From Salmo trutta (lineage: Eukaryota; Chordata; Actinopteri; Salmoniformes; Salmonidae), in the NCBI RefSeq assembly GCF_901001165.1, contig NC_042961.1, positions 7,301,897 through 7,365,896 of the forward strand: a stretch of 64,000 bases of DNA, written 5' to 3'. The translations under genes and the position numbers were made by a program. The notes under the pieces were generated by a model. It worked only from the letters and a program-made list of their open reading frames with translations. It made no database searches and was not told the DNA's origin. Position 1 is the first letter of the stretch. Each line of letters starts with the position of its first letter. Positions 11,307-23,922 of this stretch are shown in pieces.

Positions 11307-12243
11307 GGGGGGCGAGGGAGAGCTTTGTATGCATCTGTGTGTGGAGTAAAGTTGGTGTAGAGTTTTTTTCCTTCTGGTTGCACATGTGACATGCTGGTAG
11401 TAATGAGGTAAAACGGATTTAAGTTTGCCTTCATTAAAGTCACCGGCCACTAGGAGCACCGCTTCTGGATGAGTATTTTCTTGTTTGCTTATGGCCTTAT
11501 ACAGCTCGTTGAGTGCGGTCTTTGTGCCAGCATCGGTTTGTGATGGTAAATAGACAATGGAAAATATAGATGAAAACTCTTGGTAGATTGTGTGGTCTAC
11601 AGCTTATCATGAGGTACTCTACCTCAGGTGAGCAATACCTCGAGACTTCCTTAATGATATCGCCCACCAGCTGTTATTGACAAATAGACACACACAGACG
11701 TAGCTGTTATGTCTTGCCGATGCACGGAAAACCAAGCCAAATGTATATTATCCGTGTCGTCGTTCAGCCACAACTTGTTGAAACATAAGATATATTACAG
11801 TTTTTAATGTCCCGTTGGTAGGACAGTCTTGAACTGAGATCATCCAGTTTATTTTACAGTGATTGCACATTGGCCAATAGAACGGATGGTGGAGGCGGGT
11901 TACCCACTCGCTCTATCAAGGCACCCCGATCTCCGCCCCGTGTATTTCTGTCTTGTCTTCACGCGAATTATTGGAATTTGGGCCTGGTCTCTGAGAAGCA
12001 GTATATCCTTCGCGTCGGACTCATTAAAGAAAAAAATTGTAATGCTGTTATGATATCCAGAAGCCCTTTTCGGTCATAAGAGACGGTAGCAGCAACATTG
12101 TGTATAAAACAAGTTAAAAACAATGCGACAAAACAGATAAAATAGCACAATTGGTTAGGAGCCCCCTAAAACGGCAGCCATCCCCTCCAGTGCCATTATT
12201 AAATCTGGAGCAGAGCACCAATCATCTGCACCACATTCATTCC

Positions 12244-12582
12244 TGTCACGACTTCCGCTGAAGTCGGTCCCTCTCCTTGTTCAGGCGGCGTTCGGCGGTC
12301 GACGTCACCGGCCCTTTAGCCACCGCCGATCCACTTTTCATTTTCCATTTGTTTTGTCTTAGTCTTACTCACCTGGTTTCACTCACCCAATTACCTGTTT
12401 ATTATTTAACCCTCTGTTCCCCATGTTTGTTTGTGAGTGATTGTTTTTTTGTATTTTCGGTCCGTTATGGTGTGCTCGTGATGTTACTTTGTACATTTGT
12501 CATTTTAAGTAAAAGCACGTTGATTACTCATATTTTCTGTCCTGCGCCTGACTCTACACCAGCTACACACAGGACCCTTACA
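12244..12582 (+). mobile_element. Solo LTR of a Ty3/Gypsy element
   Basis: It begins TGTCACGACTTC and ends CTTACA, in opposite orientation to the full element at 20652-25521, with which it shares the LTR start. Near-duplicate flanks ATTCC (12239-12243) and ATTTC (12583-12587) fit a 5-bp target duplication with one change. No internal region is present, so it probably arose by LTR-LTR recombination. Confidence 0.75.
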
Positions 12583-12624
12583 ATTTCCTTCTACTACCAA
12601 GTTGAATGAGTTCCAGATCATGTA

Positions 12625-13290
12625 CAGTTGAAGTCGGAAGTTTACATACACTTATATTGGAGTCATTGTAACTCGTTTTTCAACCACTCCACAAATTTCT
12701 TGCTAACAAACTATAGTTTTGGCAAGTCGGTTAGGACATCTACAAGTCATTTTTCCAAAAATTGTTTACAGACAGATTATTTCAGTTATAATTCACTGTA
12801 TCACAATTCCAGTGGGTCAGACATTTACATACACTAAATTGACTGTGCCTTTAAACAGCCCTGACCTCAATCCTATAGAAAATTTGTGGGCAGAACTGAA
12901 AAAACAGGTGCGAGCAAAGAGGCCTACAAACCTGACCCAGTTACACCAGCTCTGTCAGGAGGAATGGGCCAAAATTCACCCAACTTATTGTGGGAAGCTT
13001 GTGGAAGGCTTCTCAAAACATTTGACCCAAGTTAAACAATTTAAAGGAAATGCTACCAAATACTAATTGAGTGTATGTAAACTTCTGACTCACTGGGAAT
13101 GATGAAAGAAATAAAAGTTGAAATAAATCATTCTCTATACTATTATTCTGACATTTCACATTCTTAAAATAAAGTGGTGATCCTAACTGACCTAAGACAA
13201 GGAATTCTTACTAGGATTAAATGTCAGGAATTGAAAAACTGAGTTTAAATGTATTTGGCTAAGCTGTATGTAAACTTCCGACATCAACTG
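12625..13290 (+). mobile_element. Internally deleted Tc1-like transposon
   Basis: Inverted ends CAGTTGAAGTCGGAAG and CTTCCGACATCAACTG are flanked by TA on both sides (12623-12624 and 13291-13292). Relative to the copy at 57803-59758, the body jumps from TTTAAACAG to CCCTGACCTC near 12859, removing the transposase start and most of the catalytic domain. Only the last 70 or so codons remain (to TAA at 13064-13066). Confidence 0.9.
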
Positions 13291-13292
13291 TA

Positions 13293-13744
13293 TATCTTGT
13301 AGGAGAGAGATTTACTGTTTTCTTTCCTGATCAGACAAATCAGGATCATTAGAAATGCATAGTAACACGTGTTCTTCATTATATTCCTCATTAGATGTAT
13401 TTTTGTGATTAAAATATCTCATGCAGTTTTATTTCAGAATATTTCACTTTTTTATGTAGCATAGTCAGGTTATTTGTGTAATATTGATGAACAGAATGGC
13501 TGACCACAACATGCTGCATGGGAGTTGCCATTGTCTGGGCTGATGCTAAAACATTCCACTTCCTGATTCTCTCCAGAACTCTGTAGCAGGAGCCAAGTAT
13601 GAAAGAAAGAATAAACACAGCAGCAATATACAACAGCCGTGTGATTTATAAGAGCCATATTTATCAAGTTGATATAAACTATTCAACTATTACCAGCCGA
13701 CACATTACTTTAGCGATTCATTCACGTCAGACTTTGAGACGACG

Positions 13745-13794
<50 letters not shown>

Positions 13795-14312
13795 ACCAAC
13801 AACGACACTAAACAAACCTCCTTTCTCCCTATACTCCAATGGATTCCAATAGAGACTTCTCAGAGGAAATAAGAGCAGGGAAGATGGGGTCATTTTTCAA
13901 CTCATCCACATGCTGTAAGTGATGACGTTGCGATGTGTCACACATTGATCTGAGTCTGAGCACCGTATGAGGGAGCAGAGGGCATTAAACAGACTAATGG
14001 GGCTGTCTGGGAGACAAATATGGCTAGACACACAGCTTTACATACAGCCCCAGGAAATACCAAGCTACGCATCACTTTTACGGCTCTAATGTATTTAAGT
14101 GTTAACTGTTAAATTGAAGCTAAAATTGCCTACTTCCTGTTGTGGTTGGTGGTGCATTTTTGTGTGTGGAGAGACAATATAGTAGCCACATCATAGGAGG
14201 TCATAACAAGCTAAGCTAGCAGGTGGTTCTCCATTACAATAAAGCAATTACCTATTTGGAGGAGCATGTTGACTGCATGAGGAAGAGTTTAGTTGTGGGA
14301 AGGATGTGTTGT
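13293..14312. other. Intergenic DNA with one CA microsatellite
   Basis: No gene is seen. An uninterrupted (CA)n tract lies at 13748-13793. Confidence 0.5.
13748..13793. repeat. (CA)n microsatellite
   Basis: About 23 uninterrupted CA units. Confidence 0.95.
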
Positions 14313-14320
14313 CTTACCTG

Positions 14321-14830
14321 CAGTGGTGTAAAGTACTAAAGTAGTTTTTTGGGGTATCTGTACTATACTTCACTATTTATATTTTTGACTGCTTTTACTT
14401 TTACTTCACTACATTCGTTAAGAAAATACTGTACTTTTTTATCCATACATTTTCCTTGACACCCAAAAGTACTTGTTACGTTTCGAATGCTTTGCAGGAC
14501 AGGAAAATAGTCAAATTCTCACACTTATCAACCAAACATCCCTGGTCGCCTTTACTGCCTCTGATCTGGCGGACTCACTAAACACACATGCTTCGTTTGT
14601 AAATTATGTCTGAATGTTGGAATGTTCCCGTGGCTTCCCGTAAATTAGAAATACAAGAAAATGGTTCTGGTTTGCTGGTTGCTTAATATAAGGAATTTGA
14701 AATGATTTATACTTTTACTTTTGCTTCTTAAGTATATTTTAAACCAAATACTTTAAACTTTTACTTTAGTCATTTTCTGTTAAGGTATCTTTACTTTTAC
14801 TCAAGTATGACAGTACTTTTCCCACCACTG
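14321..14830. mobile_element. hAT-like MITE
   Basis: It starts CAGTGGTGTAAAGTAC and ends CACCACTG, and is rich in TTTTACTTTTACTT motifs; this matches a very common fish non-autonomous element. Flanks CTTACCTG (14313-14320) and CTTCCATG (14831-14838) agree at six of eight bases, the duplication length expected for hAT. Confidence 0.8.
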
Positions 14831-15804
14831 CTTCCATGTAATGTAATAGAGAGAGTTTCTGTCGTATATAAAAAGGAACTAAATGTAAATGCAATACTTT
14901 CCAGACAGAATAGAGAAACTATATTATCGCGATACACATTCTTGAGGAAGTTTACATCGAGCCTCACTGAGTAACAGCAAGCAGGATGGTTGGTGTTTTG
15001 GAGATGTACACATTGTCATGGTTAAATCACTATAGTTCAGATAAAGATCATGCTTGGGACTAGCAAACATTGACTTTGTTCTTATTATTGTTATTCGTAA
15101 AACGGCCAGCTTCAGTCAGCTGATTCTAGCCATCCCTTTTGGTTAGTTCTAGTCGGGCAGCTTAGTCTCCCTTTCAGAGGACCCCCACTTTTGTTAGTGT
15201 CTTATTGGTAAGGTCACACCAAATACTTATCACCACATCTCGTTCCGCCTATCAGTGGCCTTGATTCCCGGGACTTCAGTTTCAGTTAGTCTATGACCCC
15301 AGCACGCTGTGTGGTCAGAAATGTGCTTTCCCCATCCTGATGAGCACTTCCAAAGTTTACCCTCCTGCTGAACTTTCCTCCTGTGGACTGAATCCCTGTA
15401 TGTCTGATATTTAATTGTGCATCTAAACACCACATAGTTAATGCCAGTTATCACTGGACATGATTCTCAGTTGTCTGATGAGTGTTTGATGTGTGTGTGA
15501 GTGTGGACATCTTCCATTAAACTCCCCTTAACCTGGACATCCACCTCATCCTAGTTCTGACTGGACATTCTGTAGTGGTTACTACCGGTCTTAAACCAGC
15601 ACCTAAGGTTTCTTATTATATTCACGGTTCTTCGATTCTCAACAACCCTACCCCTATTTTTCAATTATTATTATTATCATTATGATTGTTGTTATTGCTA
15701 TTATTATTATAAAATGTTTATTTCTCCTCCAGCTCCTGTGGCACATCTGGATGTCACAGGCCACATTGTGGGTTTACTGTCACAGCTCAGTGGGCAAACA
15801 CCTG

Positions 15805-15829
15805 CCCCCCCCCCCCCCCCCCCCCCCCC
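15805..15829. repeat. Poly-C run of 25
   Basis: Twenty-five consecutive C residues are bounded by G15804 and T15830. Such a tract can form i-motif or G4 structures and is prone to sequencing-length error. Confidence 0.9.
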
Positions 15830-15979
15830 TCAAAAGCCTCCGCAGATCTGACAGTGAGATGTCTGTCGCCCCCATGGCACTGGCTCATCTGGTGATCACC
15901 GGGCTCTAGTAACTCCTGCACACGAAGACCCCAAAGCAATGGATCTCAGAATGTGAGTTGACTGGAGGGACACCAAAGG

Positions 15980-16012
15980 TCTCTCTCTCTCTCGCTGCCC
16001 TGTCTCTTTCTT

Positions 16013-16061
<49 letters not shown>

Positions 16062-16062
16062 C
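15980..16062. repeat. (TC)n tract
   Basis: Mostly CT dinucleotides, with short TTTC interruptions toward the right end. Confidence 0.85.
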
Positions 16063-16746
16063 TCAGTGGAAACTATCTGTTCTGTGGAAGTGCAGCTCCA
16101 CCCATGTCAATGTACCATGACCTCCCACAGAACTAGTGTTGTTATCCATCCCTCTGTAGTGTACAACCCTTCAGTTAGTCAGCCAGACAGCCCTTCACAC
16201 CAGATGCCCTCAACTGTCTGCCTGTGAGCTGTTATTGTCCGTGGCTGTGGACACACTCAACATTTGATGAAGGGAGACCGGACCAGAGTAAGGCGTTTAG
16301 ACTAACAGGTCCAGAGGGCGACTCGGCACAGCGGGAGATGTCATCACTGTCATCATCTTAGGTAAGTTGCCGTAATGACCTGTAGTTGCTATGGTAACTA
16401 GAATGTTTTTGCAAAGCTGTTTGATAAGATAAGACTACATAAACCAATGATTTGATTGGAATGAAAGGAAAACATTTTATTTGTATAGTTACATGTTACT
16501 ACAGCAATGAATTGAAAATCCACCTAAATCCATGGTATAGGTGGAAGGTCATGTCAGTGTGGCCATTTTTGTGTTATGGGTTGTATTTACTGATTGATGA
16601 AGGCCTATCTGGTGGCAGGGCTCTGAGGTGAACTCAGCGGCTCCCCCTATGGACAACAGCATGTAGATCAGTGTGCCTCTTACAGCCGAGACACATGACT
16701 TAGATTAAATGGAGTTGGATTGAATGTAGTATATAGTATCATAACC

Positions 16747-16750
<4 letters not shown>

Positions 16751-16804
<54 letters not shown>
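16751..16804. repeat. (CA)n microsatellite
   Basis: About 27 uninterrupted units. Confidence 0.95.
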
Positions 16805-16809
<5 letters not shown>

Positions 16810-19800
16810 CATTAACGTGGAAGACAAGTGAAGAGATCATGTGAGATATATTAGAACAATCGCATTTTGACCAATGAGATAATGTGTGTGATGTTATGAC
16901 TTGGGCGTTTGCTGTGACATGAACGTGAGACAAGAACATGAAAAGATATCCAGTATTTGACAGGTATCGCATTTCCCTCAGGCTAGGGGGAACTTCTTTC
17001 AGTCAAATAGACGTGTGAGTCGACACGCTGACGCTGAAGAACAGAAGCTGAAGACAGGGCTATATAAATACATTTGATTTGATTCAGGAATAACTCTCAT
17101 TGACAGCGTTTCCCAAACTCGGTCCTGCCCTAACAATGTGGAGTGACATTGATTTCCATCCACCGCTGCTGCTTCCAGGAGAGTGATTCTCTGCGGAGAG
17201 CCTCAATTGTACAAAATTCCCTAAATGTATCATTCATAATCAGTCTCGATAAAGTAGCCATGAGTGAACTGTACTGTACAGTGTAGTGGAGGGAATGGAT
17301 GTTAAATGCCATGCTTTCAGCACCAAGTGTGAATGGCCTCTTTGTATGCATTTTTCACCCCAGCATATACCATGTTCAGTACAAGACACACATGGTGATT
17401 TACGGCCCTCTTTCAGCTAAATAATTTACAGTGATATGGGTCTCTGGGCTTTTAATGGTTGTTGTATGGGACTGCATGCTTTTAAAATGTTCCACAGGCC
17501 TAGGGTGGAGATAGATAGCAGCTAGGGCCTCTGGACTGATTAATAATCTGCTCAATATTTCACAACAAACCCAGTCCATGAAAGAGTACACATGCCACAG
17601 AAGAGCCCTGAGAGAGAGAACATGTCTGTGTGTATGTATGTGTGTGTGCACGCGCATCCATCTTAAATGTGTGTGTCTGCACGTGTGTACACTTTCGTTC
17701 GTGCAGAGCTCCAAAGGTAACCAGCTTCGCCTGAAGTGGCGTGTGCGGAAAAATATATATGTTTTAATATTTGATGCATGATTTACCTTCAGTGTTCACG
17801 AGGAAAACCCATTCAAAATATAAAAGGAGCTGTTTTCACCAAATGTTTGTTTTTGTCAGTCTAAATGCCAGTTCGAAGAGAAATACGGTCCGTACCCGGC
17901 ACTCCACTCTGTGGTCAGTAAACATGCCGCTATTATATTATTTATTACCAAGTCCTTTAAACTTCATTTCACAGATACCACCAATCAAAAGGCATTGTTG
18001 TGCTGTGAGATATTATTCTGGGCTAATATTTAACATCTCTGGCCGGCCGGCAGATATAGAATACAGCCTTTAGAACAGTAGGTATCATATATACTGCCGA
18101 TTAATCAAAGCACTGTTGACTGTGTGGAGCACCTGTTGATATGACCAGAGACGATAAGAAATGTTCCACCCATTCATCTGATGAATGCAGCTCCACTTAC
18201 CACATCTTATTCTCATCCCACGGTTGATTGCATTGAGTTCTATGACTGAATGTCATTAGTTATCATGGTATTTGTTCTCTGTAGACAGCTCAAAGCAGTA
18301 AGGGTTGCTTCTGCGTGCTTAGCCCAGTTCTCTTATCAAAGAGGTTCAAGCAAAAGCTTCGACAGGTTGAGTGCTTGCATGCTTTTAGCCAGATTGTTGG
18401 AGACGATAAAATAATATTTCCTTGTTCTCGTTACCTTCACGGGATAGTAGATGTGACAGCTGAGAGTGAACGTGAGGTTGACAAGGATGTTCGATGGCAG
18501 GATGCAAAATGGGCTTTGGAATCTGTGAACTTCAAAGCAGTACTCGTTAATTCTAGCCCTGTGCTCTGTCATAGCTATAGAACCTCGTGGTAAAGTGCTG
18601 TACTGCCAGTGTATTGTCAACGTGATGCTTTCACATTTAGATTTGTTACATTTGAGGAAAGAGGCAGTATCACACATCACAATGAAGCTGATAGGGTATT
18701 GCACTTCTTTTCAGGCATTTCTTCAACTTTATAGATGGGTTAGCTGACAATGTCACAAAAACAATGTGCACGCTTCAATAGGGCAGAAGTCAGTAAGTTG
18801 TTGTGATTCTGGGTGGCCAGATAGCTACCAACAATGACAAGAAGCTGCCATGTGGGGAATCGTAAGTGAATCCTTTCAGCTAGTTTAATCTTGTTCTTGA
18901 TACCATGTCTTGTTTTGACTGATTTCATGTCATTGCTAATATGGTTAACATTTGCTAGCTAGATAACCAACAACTGTAAGGATGTATTTCAGAGACAACA
19001 AGTGCTCATTGTGCAAATGTATTTATGTGTTCAATAAACATTGGCAACTAAATATAGTTTACATGTTGTCAACAATCTAACTAACTTTGTCTGTTTTGCC
19101 CCATAGTTGCTCACAAATTGGTTTTGTTGCTGAACAACTAACCAGTCTCTAGACAAGTTAGTAAGCCACCATCCAAATGTTACGGAGACTTCCATGGCCT
19201 TCACCACTAAGCCAACCCCTTCTGTTGTGCCCTATAGTTGCACACAAATCGGTTTTGTTGCTAAACAACCAGCCTGTCTATAGACACTTACAATTCAACA
19301 TCAATGCCTAATTCTGGGCATGTCTTTTTGAAGAGCTATCCATTGTCATATTGATAGCAGTGACTACCAGGCAGGATACAGTCCAGTTTAAGTGGGGTCT
19401 CTTGATCAAAGGAGAAATCCGGAGGTCTTTGGCTGCCCTAATAGATATATGAACAGTGATCAGTCTCTCATGGTGTAATGTCCATCATCACCCTAATATT
19501 GAGCAGCAATATAAGGTATATGGTTGAGACGCAAAGCCATTGCAGTGCATCCCTGTCCCTCATATGAGCAGAATAATAACACAAATAGGAAGTCCAGATG
19601 AAAGCACATCATGTGACCATAATCTAATTTGTTTTCTGCCTCGCAAAGTCGGTTTCCCTGACACGTCTTCTGGTTTTGTGTTCCCGTACATTATACATTT
19701 TACATGTGAGACCTGTTCACACATTCTACTCTTCTCACACCACTAGGATGTGCCTGTCATATAATATAATAATAATATACCTGTCTTGTTTTAATAAGCA

Positions 19801-20646
19801 CACAGTGGAAGGTTCTCTGACTATGACATGCCAGTCATTTGTCTTTGCTCCGATTAAGTTGTACAGATCTGTTTTTGTGTGTCATATTCTTTTAAAGTAA
19901 TGACTGTTCACAACCACTCCTTGTTCTTCACATATCAGGTCTTGTCTAACACATATTTCTTCACAGTTCTCTTATTCTATGTGGTGTGTTGATCATTTTC
20001 CCCTAACCATTGTCTATTCAGCTACATGTTCGCAATGAAAACTCCATCAGTGGTTGAACCTAACTACTATAGATCCAATTTCCATACATTGGAAGCTTTT
20101 CGCTGTTGAATTAGTCTCTTCGGAGGAAAGCCTGGTTTCTCTCCACAGCAGTGTATAGTTTGCCTATCACATGCTTAGCGGTGGTTCCCGGGGCTATATT
20201 TATGGAGGCTAACTGTATCCCCTTTCATTGAAGCTCATGCCAATGAGGGGATTTTTTTTCTTCTCATAAGAGACTGCCATTTACAAGCAGTCTTAATGGG
20301 GTACTGGACCAGGGACCACTAACAGAGAACTTGTTAACAGCACACGTCCACTACAAACCAGATTCTCTTTATATGACACAAACCACCACACACTACTGGG
20401 CTAGAACAGGAGTTTCTGATAGCTAAAAGGTTGCCTGCTGTATGCCTGGAAAGGACAAATACAAATACTTAACACTATATGGGTAATATACTTAGAGCTG
20501 ATGTGAGATGTAGAGGAGGAAAATTATGAACAGGTAAAGCCTGGTATGCTTGATATTTTAGGCAGTTGTTGGCAGTGGGTTCTATCCCTGTATATTGTAT
20601 TCTGTATGAAACTCAGTCTATAGCCTACCTACAGTAAGCAGGGTGC
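16805..20646. other. Intergenic DNA, mostly unique sequence
   Basis: No protein domain could be recognised in the frames here, including overlapping frames at 18315-18704. A short fragment near 17058-17086 (GGGCTATATAAATACATTTG) matches the tail of the repeat at 10277. A direct repeat lies at 19090-19291. Confidence 0.45.
19090..19291. repeat. Imperfect direct repeat, about 70 bp, spacing 131 bp
   Basis: Segments starting at 19090 (TCTGTTTTGCCCCATAG) and 19221 (TCTGTTGTGCCCTATAG) stay alignable for about 70 bases through GGTTTTGTTGCT. This is a small local tandem duplication. Confidence 0.6.
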
Positions 20647-20651
20647 ACCTA

Positions 20652-21032
20652 TGTTAGGTATGCGTAAACGGCTGTAAGGGAATCAGGCGCAGGAGAGCAG
20701 ATATTGAGTAGCAAACGGAGCCTTTTATTTGGCGAACCAAAAACACACGGCACAATGAACACGAAATACAATACGGGTTGACATAACCTTAGCACAACCA
20801 GCCTAACGTGCGCATACATGAAACAATAAACAATCCCACACAAAGACATGGGGGGAACAGAGGGTTAAATACACACCAAGTGATTGAGGGGATTGACACC
20901 AGGTGTGAGGAAAACAAGACAAAACAAATGGAAAATGAAAAGTGGATCAATGATGGCTAGAAGACCGGTGACGCCGACCGCCGTGCACCACCCGAACAAG
21001 GAGAGGACCCGACTTCAGCAGAAGTCGTGACA
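20652..21032 (-). repeat. 3' LTR of the Gypsy element
   Basis: On the plus strand it runs TGTTAGGTATGCG to GAAGTCGTGACA, with the standard TG...CA ends. It contains about 19 bases near 20938-20955 absent from the other LTR. The pol frame with the chromodomain runs into it. Confidence 0.95.
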
Positions 21033-21313
21033 GTACCCGCGCGCCGAAGACGGCCTCGAGGACGACCCAGAGGGCGAGGCGCAGGGCGATCCGGACGGAG
21101 ACGGTGGAACTCCCGCAGCATTGAAGGGTCCAACACTTCCTCCACCGGAACCCAGCACCTCTCCTCCGGACCGTACCCCTCCCACTCCACGAGGTACTGA
21201 AGGCCCCTCGCCCGACACCTCGAATCCAGTATAGCATGAACAGAGTACGCCGGAACCTCCCGCACCTCAGACTCCTGGAGCGGGCCAACCACCACCGGCC
21301 TGAGGAGAGACAC
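20957..21313 (-). pseudogene. Integrase C-terminus with chromodomain
   Basis: The frame contains YSVHAILDSR, then LQYLVEWEGYGPEERCW and VPVEEVLDPSMLREFH: a chromodomain with the aromatic positions seen in chromovirus integrases. In the family this domain binds modified histones and steers integration. The frame ends inside the LTR. It is not joined in frame to the integrase core upstream. Confidence 0.85.
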
Positions 21314-21680
21314 ATGGAACGAGGGGTTAATACGGTAATCGGGGGGAAGCTGTAACCTTTAACAAACCTTGTTCACTCTCCCCAGGACTTTAAATGGCCC
21401 CACAAACCGCGGGCCCAGCTTCCGGCAGGGCAGGCGGAGGGGCAGGTTTCGGGTCGAGAGCTAGACCCGGTCCCCCGGTGCGAACACCAGGGCCTCACTG
21501 CGGTGACGGTCTGCGCTGGTTTTCTGGCGCAGCACGGCCCGCTGGAGGTGAACATGGGCGGCGTCCCATGTCTCCTCCGTGCGCCTGAACCAGTCATCCA
21601 CCGCAGGAACCTCGGTCTGACCCTGATGCCAAGGCGCCAGAACCGGCTTTTATCCCAGTACGCACTGGAATGGGGAGAGG

Positions 21681-22391
21681 TTAGTGGAGGAGTGGCAGAG
21701 CGAGTTCTGAGCCATCTCGGCCCAGGGCACGAACGCTGCCCACTCCCCCGGCCGATCCTGGCAATAGTTCCATGAATGCCTTCCAAACCCTCGAAGTGAA
21801 CTGGGGACCTCGATCAGACACTATATCCTCCGGCACCCCGTAGTGCCGGAAGACGCGCGTAAACAAGGCCTCCGCAGTCTGTAGGGCTGTAGGGAGACCG
21901 GGCAGAGGGAGGAGATGGCAGGACTTAGAGAACCGATCCACAATGACCAGGATCGTGGTGTTTCCCTATGAGGGGGGGAGATCGGTAAGAAAATCCACCG
22001 ACAGGTGCGACCAAGGCCGCTGTGGAACAGGTAAGGGGTGTAGCTTCTCTCTGTGCAGGTGCCTAGGAGCCTTACACTGTGCGCACACCGAGCAGGAGGA
22101 AACATAAACCCTCACGTCCTTGGCCAAAGTAGGCCACCAGTACTTCCCAGCCAAACACCGCACCGTCCGACCGATCCCAGGATGACCAGAGGAGGGTGAC
22201 GTGTGGGCCCAATGGATCAACCGGTCATGGACAACAGACGGAACGTACAGATGCCCAGCGGGACACTGGAAGGGAGCGGGCTCTGCATGTAACGCCTGCT
22301 CAATGTCTACGTCCAGCTCCCACACTACCGGCGCCACCAGGCAGGAGGCCGGGAGTATGGGAGTGGGATCCATGGGCCGCCTCTGTGTCAT
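21681..22391 (-). pseudogene. Gypsy integrase, zinc-binding and core domains, broken
   Basis: Frame 21966-22391 holds the HHCC zinc domain (HDRLIHWAHTSPSSGHPG, then CSVCAQC) and the first catalytic aspartate region (SVDFLTDLP). Frame 21681-21941 resumes with MDRFSKSCHLLPLP and the second aspartate in IVSDRGPQFTSRVW. The segment that should carry the third catalytic acid is disrupted in frame. Integrase inserts the DNA copy; this one is inactive. Confidence 0.85.
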
Positions 22392-22992
22392 ACAGTCGGG
22401 ACAGTGCGTCTGACTTAACGTTCTGGGAACCTGGTCTGTAGGAAAGGGAAAAAACTAAACGGGTGATAAACATGGCCCACCTTGCCTGGCGAGAGTTCAG
22501 TCTCCTCGCTGCCCGGAGGTACTCCAGATTGCGGTGGTCAGTCCAGATGAGAAAAGGGTGTTGAGCCCCCTCAAGCCAATGTCTCCACGCCTTCAGAGCC
22601 TTGACGACAGCCAACAGCTCCCGGTCTCCCACGTCATAATTTCGCTCCGCTGGGCTGAGCTTCTTCGAGAAGAAGGCACAGGGGCAGAGCTTCGGTGGCG
22701 TACCCGAGCGCTGAGAGAGCACGGCTCCTATCCCAGCCTCGGAGGCATCCACCTCCACTATGAACCCCAAAGAGAGATCCGGATGGGCCAGCACGGGAGC
22801 CGAGGTAAACAGAGCCCTCAGGTGACCAAAAGCCCTGTCCGCCTCAGCCGACCACTGCAAACGTACCGGGACCCCTTCAGCAGTGAGGTAATGGGAGCCG
22901 CTACCTGACCAAAACCCCGGATAAACCTCCGGTAGTAATTGGCAAACCCTAGGAACCGCTGCACTTCCTTTACCGTGGTGGGAGTCGGCCAA
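22300..22992 (-). pseudogene. Gypsy RNase H domain region
   Basis: The frame has FIVEVDASEAGIGAVLSQ (first catalytic acid), RELLAVVKALKAWRHWLEG, LIWTDHRNLEYL (third acid) and SDALSRLYD at the end, typical of Ty3/Gypsy RNase H, which removes the RNA template strand. It is out of frame with the RT segment upstream; the shift lies in the overlap near 22870-22900. Confidence 0.9.
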
Positions 22993-23534
22993 TTACGCAC
23001 GGCTGAAATGCGGTCACTCTCCATCTCCACCCCCGAGGTGGAAATGCGGTACCCTAGGAAGGAGACGGACTGCTGGAAGAACAGGCATTTCTCAACCTTG
23101 ACGTACAGGTCATGCTCCAACAGTCGACCAAGCACCCTGCGCACCCTGCCCACCAGAGACACATGCTCGGCGCGTGTAGCGGAGTATGTCAGAATATCAT
23201 CAATATACACCACTACACCCCGCCCGTGCAGGTCCCTGAAAATCTCATCTTCAAAGGCTTGGAAGACTGATGGAGCATTCATCAACCCGTACGGCATGAC
23301 AAGGTACTCATAATGCCCTGAGGTGGTACTGAACGCCGTCTTCCACTCGTCCCCCTCCCGGATACGCACCAGGTTGTGAGCACTCCTGAGATCTAATTTG
23401 GTGAAGAAGCACATCCCGTGCATTGACTCAATCGCTGTGGCGATGAGCGGCAGCGAGTAACTATACCTCACCGTGATCTGGTTGAGACCTCGATAAACAA
23501 TACACGGGCGCAGACCTCCATCCTTCTTCTTCAC
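22818..23534 (-). pseudogene. Gypsy reverse transcriptase domain
   Basis: Of 238 residues, KKDGGLRPCIVYRGLN, FFTKLDLRSAHNLVRI, MPYGLMNAPSVFQ and the catalytic YIDD (residues 110-113, bases 23196-23207) are in order, followed by the thumb (RFLGFANYYRRFI). The motif itself is intact. The frame is cut off from protease upstream and from RNase H downstream. Confidence 0.93.
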
Positions 23535-23922
23535 AAAAAAGAAACTCGAGGAGGCGGGTGAAGTGGAGGAGCGAATGTACCCCTGACGCAGGGATTCGGG
23601 GACATGTTTCCATAGCCACCGTCTCCACCTGTGACAGGGGATGCACGTGACTCCTGGGAAGTGCAGCGTCTACCAGGAGATTTATCGCACAATCCCCCCG
23701 GTCGATGGGGTGGTAATTGAGTCGCCTTCTTTTTGGAGAAGGTGAGAGCCAAATCGGCATATTCGGGGGGAATGCGCACGGTGGAGACCTGGTCTGGACT
23801 TTCCACCGTAGTAGCACCAAGGGATACCCCTAAACATCTCCCTGAGCACTCTCGCGACCACCCTGTGAGAGCCCTCTGTTGCCATGAAATAGTGGGGTCA
23901 TGACGAGCTAACCAGGGAAGGC

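Larger units (their letters stand above)
8411..12195 (-). mobile_element. LINE B copy 1 (Rex1-like non-LTR retrotransposon), interrupted
   Basis: The 3' end is at 8411 (ATCAAATCAAATTTTATTTG on the plus strand). The element runs leftward in sense: 3' UTR, reverse transcriptase relic (8957-9533 and beyond), linker and 5' part up to about 12195. A 1-kb repeat splits it at 10277-11299, after which LINE sequence resumes and matches copy 2 (38755-41590). Rex1/Babar-type assignment rests on the RT style (FADDTTVVGLITDN, NNLSLNVSKT) and is provisional. Confidence 0.8.
14839..16750. other. Intergenic DNA with poly-C and TC tracts
   Basis: No gene is seen. Simple repeats sit at 15805-15829 (C) and 15980-16062 (TC); the small frames spanning them are artefacts. 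Confidence 0.5.

Noticed and set aside
18315..18704. Overlapping frames of 92 and 122 residues on opposite strands
   Set aside because: No recognisable domain, no splice-site pattern and no similarity I could name; chance frames in unique DNA.
22534..22908. 124-residue plus-strand frame, and others across 21394-25165
   Set aside because: They are antisense shadows of the Gypsy gag-pol region on the minus strand.
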